Assembly (NCBI RefSeq): GCF_007830615.1
Contig: NZ_VLLI01000005.1
Location: 1-64,000, forward strand
DNA: 64,000 bases
Source of the DNA: Mucilaginibacter frigoritolerans
GTDB lineage: Bacteria; Bacteroidota; Bacteroidia; Sphingobacteriales; Sphingobacteriaceae
Direction of reading: 5' to 3'
Of the stretch, positions 8,449 to 17,868 are shown in pieces (positions within the stretch are counted from its first letter, which is position 1; each line of letters starts with the position of its first letter). Position numbers and translations under genes: made by a program. Below the pieces are notes generated by a model. That model searched no databases, was not told the DNA's origin, and saw nothing but the letters and a program-made list of their open reading frames with translations.

Positions 8449-11421
8449 TTAAAATGTAACGTTTACACCTAAATTAAATATGGCATAGATAGGAACCAAA
8501 CCTGTGTCAATACCCTGGTTAATGCCGTTAGTTCCGGTAGATAGTACTTCCGGATTAAAGCCTTTATATTTGGTAAATGTTGCCAGGTTTTGGCCCGAAA
8601 TATAAACACGCAGATTGCTGATCTTCAATTTTTGTAGCGCTGACGGAGGCAGGTTATAACCAATTTGCAGGTTACGAATTCTTATATAGCTGCCGTCCTG
8701 TACATAGAAAGAGTTAGGCTGACCATTTACTGCATCGCTCAAAAAGGCCGAAGGAGTGGTATTGGATGTACCTGCACCGTGCCAGCGATTATTATAAAAA
8801 TCCCGGGTCCAGTTTTCATCGCCGTATCTGATGGCTTCATTGGCGTTATACAGACTTACTTTGCCAACACCGGAAATATCTGCTTCTAAATCAAAAGATT
8901 TGTATTTAAAATAGGTGTTTAAACCATAAAGGTATTTAGGATTTGGATTCCCCAGGTTGGTTTTTTGACCGTTGTTGCCATATATTACGTCACCAGGCTG
9001 AGCATTTGGCTGGATGGTTTGTGCTGCCACCTGTGCAGGCGTTTGGAAAATGCCAACCACCTGGTAGCCATAAAACTCGCCAATAGGTTGTCCAACAATG
9101 GTTCGCGTTGTAAAGCTACCACCCGATGCACCGTTACCACCACCATAAAGTGGAATAGCACCTGATAATACACTAAGAACTGTATTGTTATTGATACTGA
9201 AATTTCCGTTTAGGGAATAGCTAAAATCATGACCGATATGGTCTTTCCAGCCGGCGGTAAACTCCCACCCTTTGTTTTCAAATGTAGCCTGGTTAGCCGT
9301 AAGCGTGCCGCTGCTTGCGCCTAATGAACCTAAAATAGGTACGGGGAATACTGCGTTTTCTGTCTTTTTAATATAATAATCAGCTTCAAAAGTTAGCCGG
9401 TTATTCAAGAAACCTGTTTCCAGGCCAATATCAGTACCTACACTTTTTTCCCAATAAATAACCGGTGGTGCTAAAGACGTTAAACCCGAGCCGATTTGTA
9501 AATTACTGCCCCCGCCAAGGTTTGATATATATTGCTGGTTTTGTAAGGTTGCCAGGTTAGGCGTAATACTTCCGTTACCGGCTTCGCCCCAGCTGCCTCT
9601 TAATTTCAGGTTATCAAAAATGTGCTGGTTCTTCATAAAATCCTCATTGGATATTACCCAGCCTGCACCAACCGAAGGGAATGTACCCCATTTGTATTGA
9701 TCGCTATAAACAGAAGAAGCATCGCGCCTTACGGTTGCATTTAATAAGTATTTATCCTTAAATGCGTAGTTTACACGTCCAAAATAAGATTCGCGGGTTT
9801 CCAGACTTCCTGCATCCGTAAGCGTAGGGTTATTTCCCAACTTAAAGTACAGATCGCCACTGGTATAGTCAGGAACGTTTTGTGCGGTTGCATCTTCACT
9901 GTATTCCTTGTAACGCTGTGATGATTGTCCAACTAATACAGTTAAATGATGGTCTTTAGCAAATGTTCTGTCAAAAGTTAAGGTGTTTTCCCAAATCCAG
10001 TCACGATCATCAACGGTATTCCGGCTTAGTTCGCTAATGGTATTAAACTGACCCTGTGTTGCCTGGTAAACAGGGGTATAAGCCTGTACCTCCTGGTGAG
10101 CAAAGGTGCCACCAAAACTGGTGCGGAATGAAAGATAATCTGTGAACTTTAATTCGGCAAATGCATTACCATTGAACCTGTAGTTTTGAGTAGTTTGGTT
10201 AAAATAATCCAATGTTACCTGCGGATTGCTTACCTGATTACCAACCGGAAAATCGCCGGGATCGCCATAAGTTCCGTCAGCATAACGTACAGGTACAACA
10301 GGTGCGGCGGTATAAGCCTTGTACATAATCCCACCCGGTAAATCCTTTGAATGATCACCTTCTAAAATGGCTGTATAACCGATTTTTAGAAATTTAGATA
10401 ATTTTACGTCCTGATATAAGTGAGTAGTGATCCTGTCGTAGGTATTGTAAGAAACGTTACCATCCTGCTGGAAATAACCTGCTGAAAAATTGTAAGAAGT
10501 TTTGTCTGTACTGCCTGCAATACCAATATTATGATTTTGTGTAAAAGCATTGTGCAATATCAGATGGATCCAATCGGTACCAGTACCAAAGGCTGATGGA
10601 TTGGGGAAAGTTGGTGCCCCGTTAACTTCATTAACCATAGTGGCATATTGAGTAGCATTTGCCATTACCGGTACATTGGTAGGGGTTGAAAAACCAACAT
10701 AAGCGTCATATCTTACCTTCGGAGCCCCATTGCCTTTTTTAGTAGTAATGATAATTACACCGTTGGCTGCTTCCAAACCATAAATGGCTTCACTGCTGGC
10801 GTCCTTTAATACACTCATAGTTTCAATATCATTTGAGTTGAGGAAACTGATATCGTGATACCAAACCCCATCAACCACAAATAATGGCGTAGTGCTGCCA
10901 AAAATAGTACCTACACCCCTTAAAGTGATTTGCGGAGATGAGCCGGGCGTACCTGAATTAACAATTTGGATACCTGCTACCTTTCCTTGCAATGCACTTA
11001 TTGGGTTAGGATCTGGTTGGCTGGCAAGGTCGCTCCCTTTTACCGTTGAAACGGAACCTGTTACGTCAACCTTCTTTTGCGTACCATAACCAATAACAAC
11101 TACCTGCTGCAGTTCATTGTTTTGTGATTGAAGCTTTATATTAATAGTACTCTGCCCGTTTATGGCAGTTTCCTGTGTGGCATATCCTATATAAGAAAAT
11201 GCGAGGGTTGCATTAGATGGCGCATTAATTGAAAATGCTCCATTTACATCGGTTTGTGTACCTGTTGATGTTCCTTTTACTGAAACGCTGACGCCTACAA
11301 GGGTCTCGCCTGTGATGGCATCAGTAACTTTACCTTTAACGGTAAGGCTCTGTGCCCAGGTAGCATTGGTAAAAAATAAACACAATAGTACTAACCCTGA
11401 GATTGTAAAAATTCTCTTCAT
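8449..11421 (-). CDS. SusC/RagA family TonB-dependent outer-membrane transporter
   Basis: The 990-residue protein has a signal peptide (ending WAQ), a CarboxypepD_reg-like domain (residues 25-110, KGKVTDAITGETLVGVSV), a TonB-box-like stretch, a plug domain beginning VVVIGYGTQKKVDVTGSVS, the family motif SVLKDASSEAIYGLEAANGVIIITTKKG, and a C-terminal barrel ending in aromatic Phe (LGVNVTF). It imports oligosaccharides across the outer membrane with energy from TonB-ExbBD. It is the first structural gene of the locus and is preceded by a 265-base regulatory interval behind the sensor-regulator gene. There is no N-terminal STN domain, so an anti-sigma/ECF circuit is unlikely. Confidence 0.95.
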   Translation of the reverse strand: MKRIFTISGLVLLCLFFTNATWAQSLTVKGKVTDAITGETLVGVSVSVKGTSTGTQTDVNGAFSINAPSNATLAFSYIGYATQETAINGQSTINIKLQSQNNELQQVVVIGYGTQKKVDVTGSVSTVKGSDLASQPDPNPISALQGKVAGIQIVNSGTPGSSPQITLRGVGTIFGSTTPLFVVDGVWYHDISFLNSNDIETMSVLKDASSEAIYGLEAANGVIIITTKKGNGAPKVRYDAYVGFSTPTNVPVMANATQYATMVNEVNGAPTFPNPSAFGTGTDWIHLILHNAFTQNHNIGIAGSTDKTSYNFSAGYFQQDGNVSYNTYDRITTHLYQDVKLSKFLKIGYTAILEGDHSKDLPGGIMYKAYTAAPVVPVRYADGTYGDPGDFPVGNQVSNPQVTLDYFNQTTQNYRFNGNAFAELKFTDYLSFRTSFGGTFAHQEVQAYTPVYQATQGQFNTISELSRNTVDDRDWIWENTLTFDRTFAKDHHLTVLVGQSSQRYKEYSEDATAQNVPDYTSGDLYFKLGNNPTLTDAGSLETRESYFGRVNYAFKDKYLLNATVRRDASSVYSDQYKWGTFPSVGAGWVISNEDFMKNQHIFDNLKLRGSWGEAGNGSITPNLATLQNQQYISNLGGGSNLQIGSGLTSLAPPVIYWEKSVGTDIGLETGFLNNRLTFEADYYIKKTENAVFPVPILGSLGASSGTLTANQATFENKGWEFTAGWKDHIGHDFSYSLNGNFSINNNTVLSVLSGAIPLYGGGNGASGGSFTTRTIVGQPIGEFYGYQVVGIFQTPAQVAAQTIQPNAQPGDVIYGNNGQKTNLGNPNPKYLYGLNTYFKYKSFDLEADISGVGKVSLYNANEAIRYGDENWTRDFYNNRWHGAGTSNTTPSAFLSDAVNGQPNSFYVQDGSYIRIRNLQIGYNLPPSALQKLKISNLRVYISGQNLATFTKYKGFNPEVLSTGTNGINQGIDTGLVPIYAIFNLGVNVTF

Positions 11422-11686
11422 AGTGGTTAATTGAAATTTTAAAGAAGTCGGTTAAAAAAATTGGTTTTTTGTAATTCGAAGTTGAGGAGATAATAGATTT
11501 TTAACAAATATTATTACTCTACATTATTACATCATCAAACAAACACTTTCTCATGTTGTTTTTATTTATTTTGTAATTATTTAATAATGAATTATTTATA
11601 AATAGATAGTGTACAATATACATACTACAAACTTGTTACAGGCACTACATCATGTAATAATGGCTATGAGAGGTAATGATGTAGTA
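11422..11686. promoter_or_regulatory. susC upstream region with repeated TACATCAT elements
   Basis: This AT-rich interval lies between the regulator stop codon and susC. The octamer TACATCAT occurs at 11528-11535 and 11646-11653, and in inverse orientation at 11676-11683. The longer arms ACTACATCAT (11644-11653) and ATGATGTAGT (11676-11685) form a perfect 10-bp inverted repeat with a 22-base spacer. CATTATTACAT at 11522-11532 is also inverted at 11652-11662. These could be binding sites for the Y_Y_Y regulator, or the 10-bp repeat could be the 3' hairpin of the regulator transcript, which ends exactly here. The susC promoter must lie in this region. Confidence 0.5.
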
Positions 11687-14572
11687 TTAAAGCTCGATGA
11701 GAAACTCAACCAGATTCTTATCATGTTCCAGATTTAGCTTTTTGCGTAGTCTGTAACGTCTTATTTCAACTCCGCGCAATGAAATATTTAAAAGTGATGC
11801 CATTTCTTTACTGCTCATATTCATGCGGAGATAGGCGCAAAGTTTAAGGTCATTAGGAACCAGGTCGGGGTGATTGGACTTTAATTTTTTGAAGAAGTTT
11901 TCGTGCGCCTCATTAAAACTACTTTCAAATATGTTCCAATCGCGTTCGTCGTTCATACCCTCATCTATTACCTTCTGAATTCTGCGTAGCTGCTCTTCTG
12001 ATAGGTTTTTTCCCGAGCTATCTTTTAAATGTGTAATTTCTTCACTTATTTTCAGCAGTAATTCATTTTTGTAAACCAAGTTCATTGCCGAGTTGGCTAA
12101 TTCCCTGCTTTTACTAGCCAGGTCGGCCTGTAATTGCTCATTTTTAATCTTTACTATCTGTTGCTCATTGGCAATACTTTCCTGTTTTAGGAATTCTTCT
12201 TTTTCGCGATCAAGTTTATCATGAATAAATTGCTGATGCCTTTTTAATTTTAGGCGATAATAATATCTGAAAATATAGAAAGCCAATACAATGAGCAGTA
12301 AATAAAAAATAATGGCAAAACCAGATAAATACCATGGAGGTAAAATGGTGAAGGTGTAAATAGTTATATGTGATATGGTTTCATCATTAATTTTGGCCCT
12401 TACGCTGAATTTGTAAGTGCCCTGATTTAGGTTGGTAAATTCCTTTTGGCTTTGTGATGTCCAATCGCTCCACTGTCTTGAATATCCATCCAAATAATAT
12501 TGGTATTTAATTTTAGCTTGACGGTAATAGGGCAGGGAGTAAGCAATGCGGATATTATTCTGTGAATAAGAAATTTCTATCTTTTGAAGGTTATTGCTGG
12601 TTTCGCTGATTGGTATTACTTTGTCGGTAATATTTTCCACTTTTCTGATCAATACTTCCGGCAATTCAATTTTATTGGATAAAAGCGCGTCATCATCATT
12701 TAATATCACAAAGCCATCATCAATACTTATCAAATAAATGGAGTTATTAATAAGATTAATATTTTCATAATGCTGAACCATCTGTCCGTTAAGTGAGGCA
12801 AAACGATTGGAGTCAATAGTTAATTTCCCCGGAACGGAAAGATCGGCAATAGCAACACGCCCATGATTAATAAACCAATATTTTTTACCGATAGCTGCAA
12901 TTATTTTGTTTGATGATGCAAATGTGCCCAGCATTTTGTTAAGCTGTTCATATTTATAAAACCGGTCGCTGATATCGTCATAAACACAAAAGCCAGAGTC
13001 GGATGAAAAAACAATCTGGTTATCCAGGGTAAAAACATTTACATTATAGCTGTCAGGTAACCCCGATTTTTTATCATAATATTTTTTGGATACAACTTTT
13101 TGAAGATCATTGCTTAAAACAATTTTGTAAATACCCTTATAAGCATGGCTTACCCAAATCTGTCCTTTGCTATCCTGCTCCACATAGCGGGATGGTTCAC
13201 CAAAGCCAGCTATTTTATGGTCAAATATCCAATTGCCACTTCCGTCTTTTTTGTAGATCACCAGGCCGGTATATGTTCCTTGTATCAATAGGTCGTCCCG
13301 CAGTTTCCTTATAGTCCACCCGCCATTTATATTGGATATCTTATTAATGGTATTGCCGTTTATTTGAAATGTTCCATCGTTATGCCCGCAAAGCAGGTGA
13401 TTATCCAGCAAGGAGAGGTCCCATACCTGACCCTGGGTTCCCGGAATGAGTTTAAAATCAAATGTTTGCAGGAGCTGACTATTTCCGCCGGGGAGCCAAT
13501 TGCTATAAAAAAGTCCCTGGTTGGTACCCAGGTATATTTTTTTATTAAAGATAATGCTGGAATAGACGGTGCCAAATCTACCCGTTTTATCAAAATAAAA
13601 GTAAAGGGGCGAATTAACCTCTATTCGGTCGATACCGTTATCAAGGCCGGCCCAGAGATTTTGCTCAGGATCGGTAAACAAACTCAGGACAGTATTATTT
13701 TGCAGCCCGCTCGATTTGTTAATGTGCTGTACAACATTTCCAAGGGTATCAATAATTACAATGCCGTTTAAAATAGTGCCGTACGCGACATATTTGCCGG
13801 AGATAGGTACACCATTATTTAACTGGTAAGTTTTTAAAAAATCATTGGCCTGATTATTCCAGGGCTTAATTTGAATGCCATCATAAATAAACAGGCCATT
13901 TTTTGCAGTACCAATAAGGTATTTATGTTGCTGAAATGGTAATACTGATAATACACCGCTATTTCCCAGTAATTTACTTCCGAGTAGCAATTCCAGATGA
14001 TTGTTTTTAAGCTCAAAAAGACCTGCATTTACCTGTTCAATAAAGTAGCGGCTGCCGGTTTTAAATAAGAAAAGAAATGGATTAGAAGCCCTGATAACCT
14101 CTATTTTACCATTTGAGTAGATAAATATGGCTCCAAATGACTGAAATAAAACACGGTCTTTGTCTACATATATTTTCCAGATTTCTTCATTGGGTAAATA
14201 AGATTTTGCCAGCTTGGTTAAAGAGTTGTACTTTAAAAAGCCCTGTTTGTTATTTTCCCAGTATCCAAATTCGCCAAAGCCGCCAACATATATTTTCCCT
14301 TTTCCATCAGCAGCCACGGAACGTACAATGAGGCCATTGGGCATGCGGTATAGCTGCCAGTATTTTCCATCAAATGATAATAAACCTTCTGCATTGCCGA
14401 AATACATTACCCCATGTTCATCTCTGGTGACTGACCAATTTTGGTTGCCGGATTGATACAGGGTCTTACTGTAAGTTTGAACATAGGGAACACCAATACT
14501 TTTTATATTAGCAGCATGTGCATGCCATAGCCCAACAATAATAAAAATGATAATCAGGACTTTCTTGTACAT
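11687..14572 (-). CDS. Membrane-tethered Y_Y_Y sensor with LuxR-type DNA-binding domain
   Basis: This 961-residue regulator has a signal peptide (residues 1-20) and a long periplasmic beta-propeller of Reg_prop type (for example FGNAEGLLSFDG, NLWAGLDNGIDRIE, IWVSHAYKGIYKI). A Y_Y_Y domain near residues 690-760 (YQYYLDGYSRQWSDWT) is followed by one membrane helix (IIFYLLLIVLAFYIF), a coiled coil, and a C-terminal helix-turn-helix with the pattern SSKEMASLLNISLRGVEIRRYRLRKKLNL. There is no HisKA or HATPase domain, unlike hybrid two-component PUL regulators, so the signal would pass directly from periplasmic glycan sensing to DNA binding from the membrane. It lies immediately upstream of susC on the same strand and probably activates that operon. 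Confidence 0.88.
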   Translation of the reverse strand: MYKKVLIIIFIIVGLWHAHAANIKSIGVPYVQTYSKTLYQSGNQNWSVTRDEHGVMYFGNAEGLLSFDGKYWQLYRMPNGLIVRSVAADGKGKIYVGGFGEFGYWENNKQGFLKYNSLTKLAKSYLPNEEIWKIYVDKDRVLFQSFGAIFIYSNGKIEVIRASNPFLFLFKTGSRYFIEQVNAGLFELKNNHLELLLGSKLLGNSGVLSVLPFQQHKYLIGTAKNGLFIYDGIQIKPWNNQANDFLKTYQLNNGVPISGKYVAYGTILNGIVIIDTLGNVVQHINKSSGLQNNTVLSLFTDPEQNLWAGLDNGIDRIEVNSPLYFYFDKTGRFGTVYSSIIFNKKIYLGTNQGLFYSNWLPGGNSQLLQTFDFKLIPGTQGQVWDLSLLDNHLLCGHNDGTFQINGNTINKISNINGGWTIRKLRDDLLIQGTYTGLVIYKKDGSGNWIFDHKIAGFGEPSRYVEQDSKGQIWVSHAYKGIYKIVLSNDLQKVVSKKYYDKKSGLPDSYNVNVFTLDNQIVFSSDSGFCVYDDISDRFYKYEQLNKMLGTFASSNKIIAAIGKKYWFINHGRVAIADLSVPGKLTIDSNRFASLNGQMVQHYENINLINNSIYLISIDDGFVILNDDDALLSNKIELPEVLIRKVENITDKVIPISETSNNLQKIEISYSQNNIRIAYSLPYYRQAKIKYQYYLDGYSRQWSDWTSQSQKEFTNLNQGTYKFSVRAKINDETISHITIYTFTILPPWYLSGFAIIFYLLLIVLAFYIFRYYYRLKLKRHQQFIHDKLDREKEEFLKQESIANEQQIVKIKNEQLQADLASKSRELANSAMNLVYKNELLLKISEEITHLKDSSGKNLSEEQLRRIQKVIDEGMNDERDWNIFESSFNEAHENFFKKLKSNHPDLVPNDLKLCAYLRMNMSSKEMASLLNISLRGVEIRRYRLRKKLNLEHDKNLVEFLIEL

Positions 14573-14711
14573 AACAGGGCATTGAAAAACAGACGAGAAA
14601 GATAAGGAAATGTTTATTGAACTAAATCCCCAATTTAAATAAGTATAATGCCAATGAAATGTTTGGATTTTATTGAAAGCGTCTTATCCCTACCAAGGTT
14701 TTGCTGTTTTT

Positions 14712-15017
14712 TTAATAAAGCAAAAATGTGAAAGCGAGTGTCCGGGGCAAATGCTGGTAGGCTTCTAGCCCTATGTTCATATCAAGGGTGCTGGATACTG
14801 TTATGCTGATCCTGTAGAACTCTGATTTCAAAGGCCCCATTGAGGTTATTAATCCGTCACTCGAATAGAGTTCAAAGCCTTCTATGATCTTCTTTGATGT
14901 TTGTATTTGATTAGACCCAAATTTTGAGGGATTATTGTCCTGACGGTGTACGGGTTTGAATTTTTGTAGACTATATTGTGGTATATCTGATTTCTTGCTT
15001 TTTAATGTCTTTGGCAT
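14712..15017 (-). pseudogene. 5' fragment of an AraC-family regulator
   Basis: The 101 residues (LKSKKSDIPQYSLQKFK, FELYSSDGLITSMGP, FYRISITVSSTLDMNIGLE, YQHLPRTLAFTF) look like the first third of an AraC-type regulator with an N-terminal sensory domain, as is common in Sphingobacteriaceae. In intact homologues the text continues after LAFTF into the rest of the sensor domain and two helix-turn-helix motifs. Here it ends LLY-stop, with no downstream remnant in any frame that I can see. No DNA-binding domain remains, so the fragment is presumably non-functional. The breakpoint lies near 14725. Confidence 0.6.
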
Positions 15018-15060
15018 AAGCTAATCAACGTTGTTTCACATAGGTAAACAACTTGGTTTA

Positions 15061-15110
15061 TCATGACGATTAGCAATGGTTGATATATGGGGCATTGCTA
15101 ATCGTCATGA
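15061..15110. repeat. Perfect 18-bp inverted repeat
   Basis: Arms at 15061-15078 and 15093-15110 (TCATGACGATTAGCAATG and its exact reverse complement) are separated by 14 bases. There is no U-tract on either side, so it is not a canonical terminator. It lies 44 bases upstream of the truncated AraC gene. It could be an operator, an attenuator-like leader hairpin, or an end structure of a small non-autonomous element. The rest of 14573-15282 contains only the AraC fragment and the short 3' flank of the receptor gene. Confidence 0.8.
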
Positions 15111-15282
15111 ATAGTTTCGCTTCAGGTAATTCAACGATATATCCATTCTTTGCTAATTGTAATCTGACGTCAATTTAATCATTGCTATCATGAGTTGGGC
15201 AAGATCTATAGGATGGCATTAAAGGACAATATTCATTTTTAGGTGCTTGATCAAAAATGATAGGTTCAATTACCCTCAATCA

Positions 15283-17724
15283 TCAATTCTTGACACGATT
15301 TTCCTCGCTTTGAGCGCCATTGGCCTCATGCTGACGCTGATTTTTGATGGTTTTACCAAACCTGTATGATAGTGATAATTGCACATAGCGGCTATCGCTC
15401 ACATTGCGGTAATTGGCTAGTTTGGTACCAGCCAGGTAGTTGATCATACCACTGTTTACAGAACTATGGAATATATCATTTGCGGATAATTTTAACGTAG
15501 TGCTTTTTGAAAGCTTTTTAGAGACCGCACTGTTGAATTGTTCCCGTTTGCCGATCAGGAATTGCGTGGAAGTGAATTTCGATTGATAGAGGCCATCGGT
15601 TTGTATCGTCCAGTCTTTTCCTGGTTTAAAAGTGAGCACCGGATGTGCGAAGTATCTTACGCCATGTGTATCCAAGGGCCCGGTATAGAAATTACTGATG
15701 TAGTGCGTGAAATTAATACTGGTAAATAGTTGAACGTTCAGCCATTTTGCTGCGTCGAACCCGCCGTCGATATCGAGTTCCTTAGTATAAGTTTCGCCGA
15801 TATTACCTGGCCGGCTGTAATAGATACCATTCTCAATTTCGATTGTTTCGTCGACATCATCTTTGGTATGAGAATAGTCGAGCGTAAAAGTCACCCATTT
15901 TAGCGTGTACGATAATTCGTAATTGTCTGAATAAGTAGGCAACAGGTACGGATTGCCTGTATAATAAGTAAACTTATCTATCGGCGATAAAAATGGGTTC
16001 AGATCTGCGTAATAGGGCCTGTCAATGCGCCTGCCATAATTGAATCCCAATTGTTGGTTTCCCACCGAATCGAGTTTATATTGCATGTAAAAGGTAGGAA
16101 AAAGGCTGTTGTAATTCCGCTTGAAAGAAGAATCGCGTACCTGTACATTGCCCAATTGATGCCCTTCTGATACCGTGTTTTCAAATCGTAACCCAAACTG
16201 TATAGACAAACGCCCTAAGTCCTTCGAAGCATTGACATAAGCCGCATTGATGTTTTCCTTATAAATAAAATGGTTTGTTTTACTATAATCGGGTGTGGTT
16301 ACGTCATTTACAGTATTAAAATAATCAGCAATGTTATTGGTTTGCGTGAAGCTTGTTTTTAAACCGGCATCCAGTTTAAACCCATTGATCAAAGGGTGCG
16401 TAAAATCTGTTTTGATTGAATAAATATTGATATCAGAAGGCAGGTTACCTATTAGCAGATCGTTGTAGTAAAGCGTGCCATCGGGATAATAGCTATTGTT
16501 GTCATAAGACTGATTCTGCTGAGTATTGTAATTAATATAATCCGCATCAAAGGTTAGTTCTGTACCTTTTTTATCAAATTGATGACGGTAATTCAGGTTT
16601 ATGCCCCCATTTTTAAATTGTCTGTTCTGGTAATCATTGGCAATGATGGTAGAGTCGAGCTGATTTTGCGTACTAAGCAGTTTGCTTGTGCTCAGTGTTT
16701 TGGTTATGAGTGGATTAATCAATCCGCTCAGGCCAATTCCAAAAGTTGTTTTATCGGAAGCATAATAGTCCACGTTAATTCTTCCACTGTAGCCCCGCGC
16801 GGTACGGCGTCTGATCGACTCCTGTAGAAAAATGGGGCTAACACCTGTAACAGACTGATCGAAATAACGGTTGATGTCGAGATCGTTATAAAAATTATTA
16901 TTGAAATAATTAAAGCCCGCGGATATGTTGAGCTTACTGTACCGGTAATTAAGGTTAAGGCTATTGTTACTGCGCGTTTCCCTACCCTGGTTAATGGAAA
17001 GGTTGAGGTTGCCGTTAAAACCAACCTCTTTTATATGATTAGTGCGTATGTTGATCACACCACCGTTACCTGCAGCATCGTATTTTGCCGGAGGGTTAGG
17101 CATCAATTCGATCCGGTCGATATTCGCAGAGGGCATGGCACGCAGGTAATTGGCAAGGTCGTCGCCCGAAAGGTAGGTGGGTTTGTCATCAATATACACC
17201 ATCACGCCGCTTTTCCCCTTCAAGCTGATGGTGCCATTTTCATCAACCATTACCCCAGGCGATTTCTCCAGTACTTCCAGCGCAGAAGTACCCGAGTTAC
17301 TGATCAGTGCACCGGGATTAACTACTGTTCGGTCTATCAAATGCTCAATTAAGGGTTTGGTTGTAGTTACAGCCACCTCTTTCAATACCGTGCCTTTTTG
17401 CTTTAAAATAATTGCAGGCAAGGTCAGGTCTTTATCCAGGTTTATAACAGCGCTTTTGTAAGTTTCAAAACCAACCATGCTGACGGTTACCTTATAGGCG
17501 CCTTGCGGGATGCGGTCGAAAGCGTACATACCATTTACTTCGGTAATTGCCGTTTTAACCAGCGTTGAATCTACCGCTCGTACCAGATACAATGTAGCGC
17601 CATCCAAGGGCTTATCATCCGTTCCGGTGACTTTGCCTGTAAATTTAAACCCTTTTTGTGCATAGGCAAAAGTTGAGGCAATAGTAAGCCAGGCGGCTAA
17701 AAAAGCCGTTATTTTTATTTTCAT
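15283..17724 (-). CDS. TonB-dependent outer-membrane receptor, beta-barrel family
   Basis: The 813-residue protein has a signal peptide (ending AYAQ), a CarboxypepD_reg-like domain (residues 25-110, FTGKVTGTDDKPLDGATLY), a plug domain (LEKSPGVMVDENGTISLKGKSG, NPPAKYDAAGNGGVINIRT) and a barrel of the OMP_b-brl_3 type ending in LSYRFGK. Unlike SusC it has no SusD partner. The ligand is unknown. It follows the BlaR1-like gene by 144 bases on the same strand, an association often seen in Bacteroidota. It may be controlled by that proteolytic switch, as a repair or uptake function responding to envelope stress. A basic, polar tail (KNQRQHEANGAQSEENR) follows the last strand. Confidence 0.88.
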   Translation of the reverse strand: MKIKITAFLAAWLTIASTFAYAQKGFKFTGKVTGTDDKPLDGATLYLVRAVDSTLVKTAITEVNGMYAFDRIPQGAYKVTVSMVGFETYKSAVINLDKDLTLPAIILKQKGTVLKEVAVTTTKPLIEHLIDRTVVNPGALISNSGTSALEVLEKSPGVMVDENGTISLKGKSGVMVYIDDKPTYLSGDDLANYLRAMPSANIDRIELMPNPPAKYDAAGNGGVINIRTNHIKEVGFNGNLNLSINQGRETRSNNSLNLNYRYSKLNISAGFNYFNNNFYNDLDINRYFDQSVTGVSPIFLQESIRRRTARGYSGRINVDYYASDKTTFGIGLSGLINPLITKTLSTSKLLSTQNQLDSTIIANDYQNRQFKNGGINLNYRHQFDKKGTELTFDADYINYNTQQNQSYDNNSYYPDGTLYYNDLLIGNLPSDINIYSIKTDFTHPLINGFKLDAGLKTSFTQTNNIADYFNTVNDVTTPDYSKTNHFIYKENINAAYVNASKDLGRLSIQFGLRFENTVSEGHQLGNVQVRDSSFKRNYNSLFPTFYMQYKLDSVGNQQLGFNYGRRIDRPYYADLNPFLSPIDKFTYYTGNPYLLPTYSDNYELSYTLKWVTFTLDYSHTKDDVDETIEIENGIYYSRPGNIGETYTKELDIDGGFDAAKWLNVQLFTSINFTHYISNFYTGPLDTHGVRYFAHPVLTFKPGKDWTIQTDGLYQSKFTSTQFLIGKREQFNSAVSKKLSKSTTLKLSANDIFHSSVNSGMINYLAGTKLANYRNVSDSRYVQLSLSYRFGKTIKNQRQHEANGAQSEENRVKN

Positions 17725-17868
17725 ATCTTGTGGGGTTAAGTGATTTTTTTCTTTTTTATTCAGCTAGTATATTTTCCAAAAAGGACATAGCTATCCTGGC
17801 ATACTTTGGCATGTAATTTTTTTATGAAACTTTAGGGTTGCTTAAAAGGCGTCTTTAGGGTATTTTGT

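Noticed and set aside
13364..13771. Plus-strand frame of 135 codons within the regulator gene
   Set aside because: It lies wholly opposite the well-supported Y_Y_Y regulator and has no family features; it is a shadow frame.
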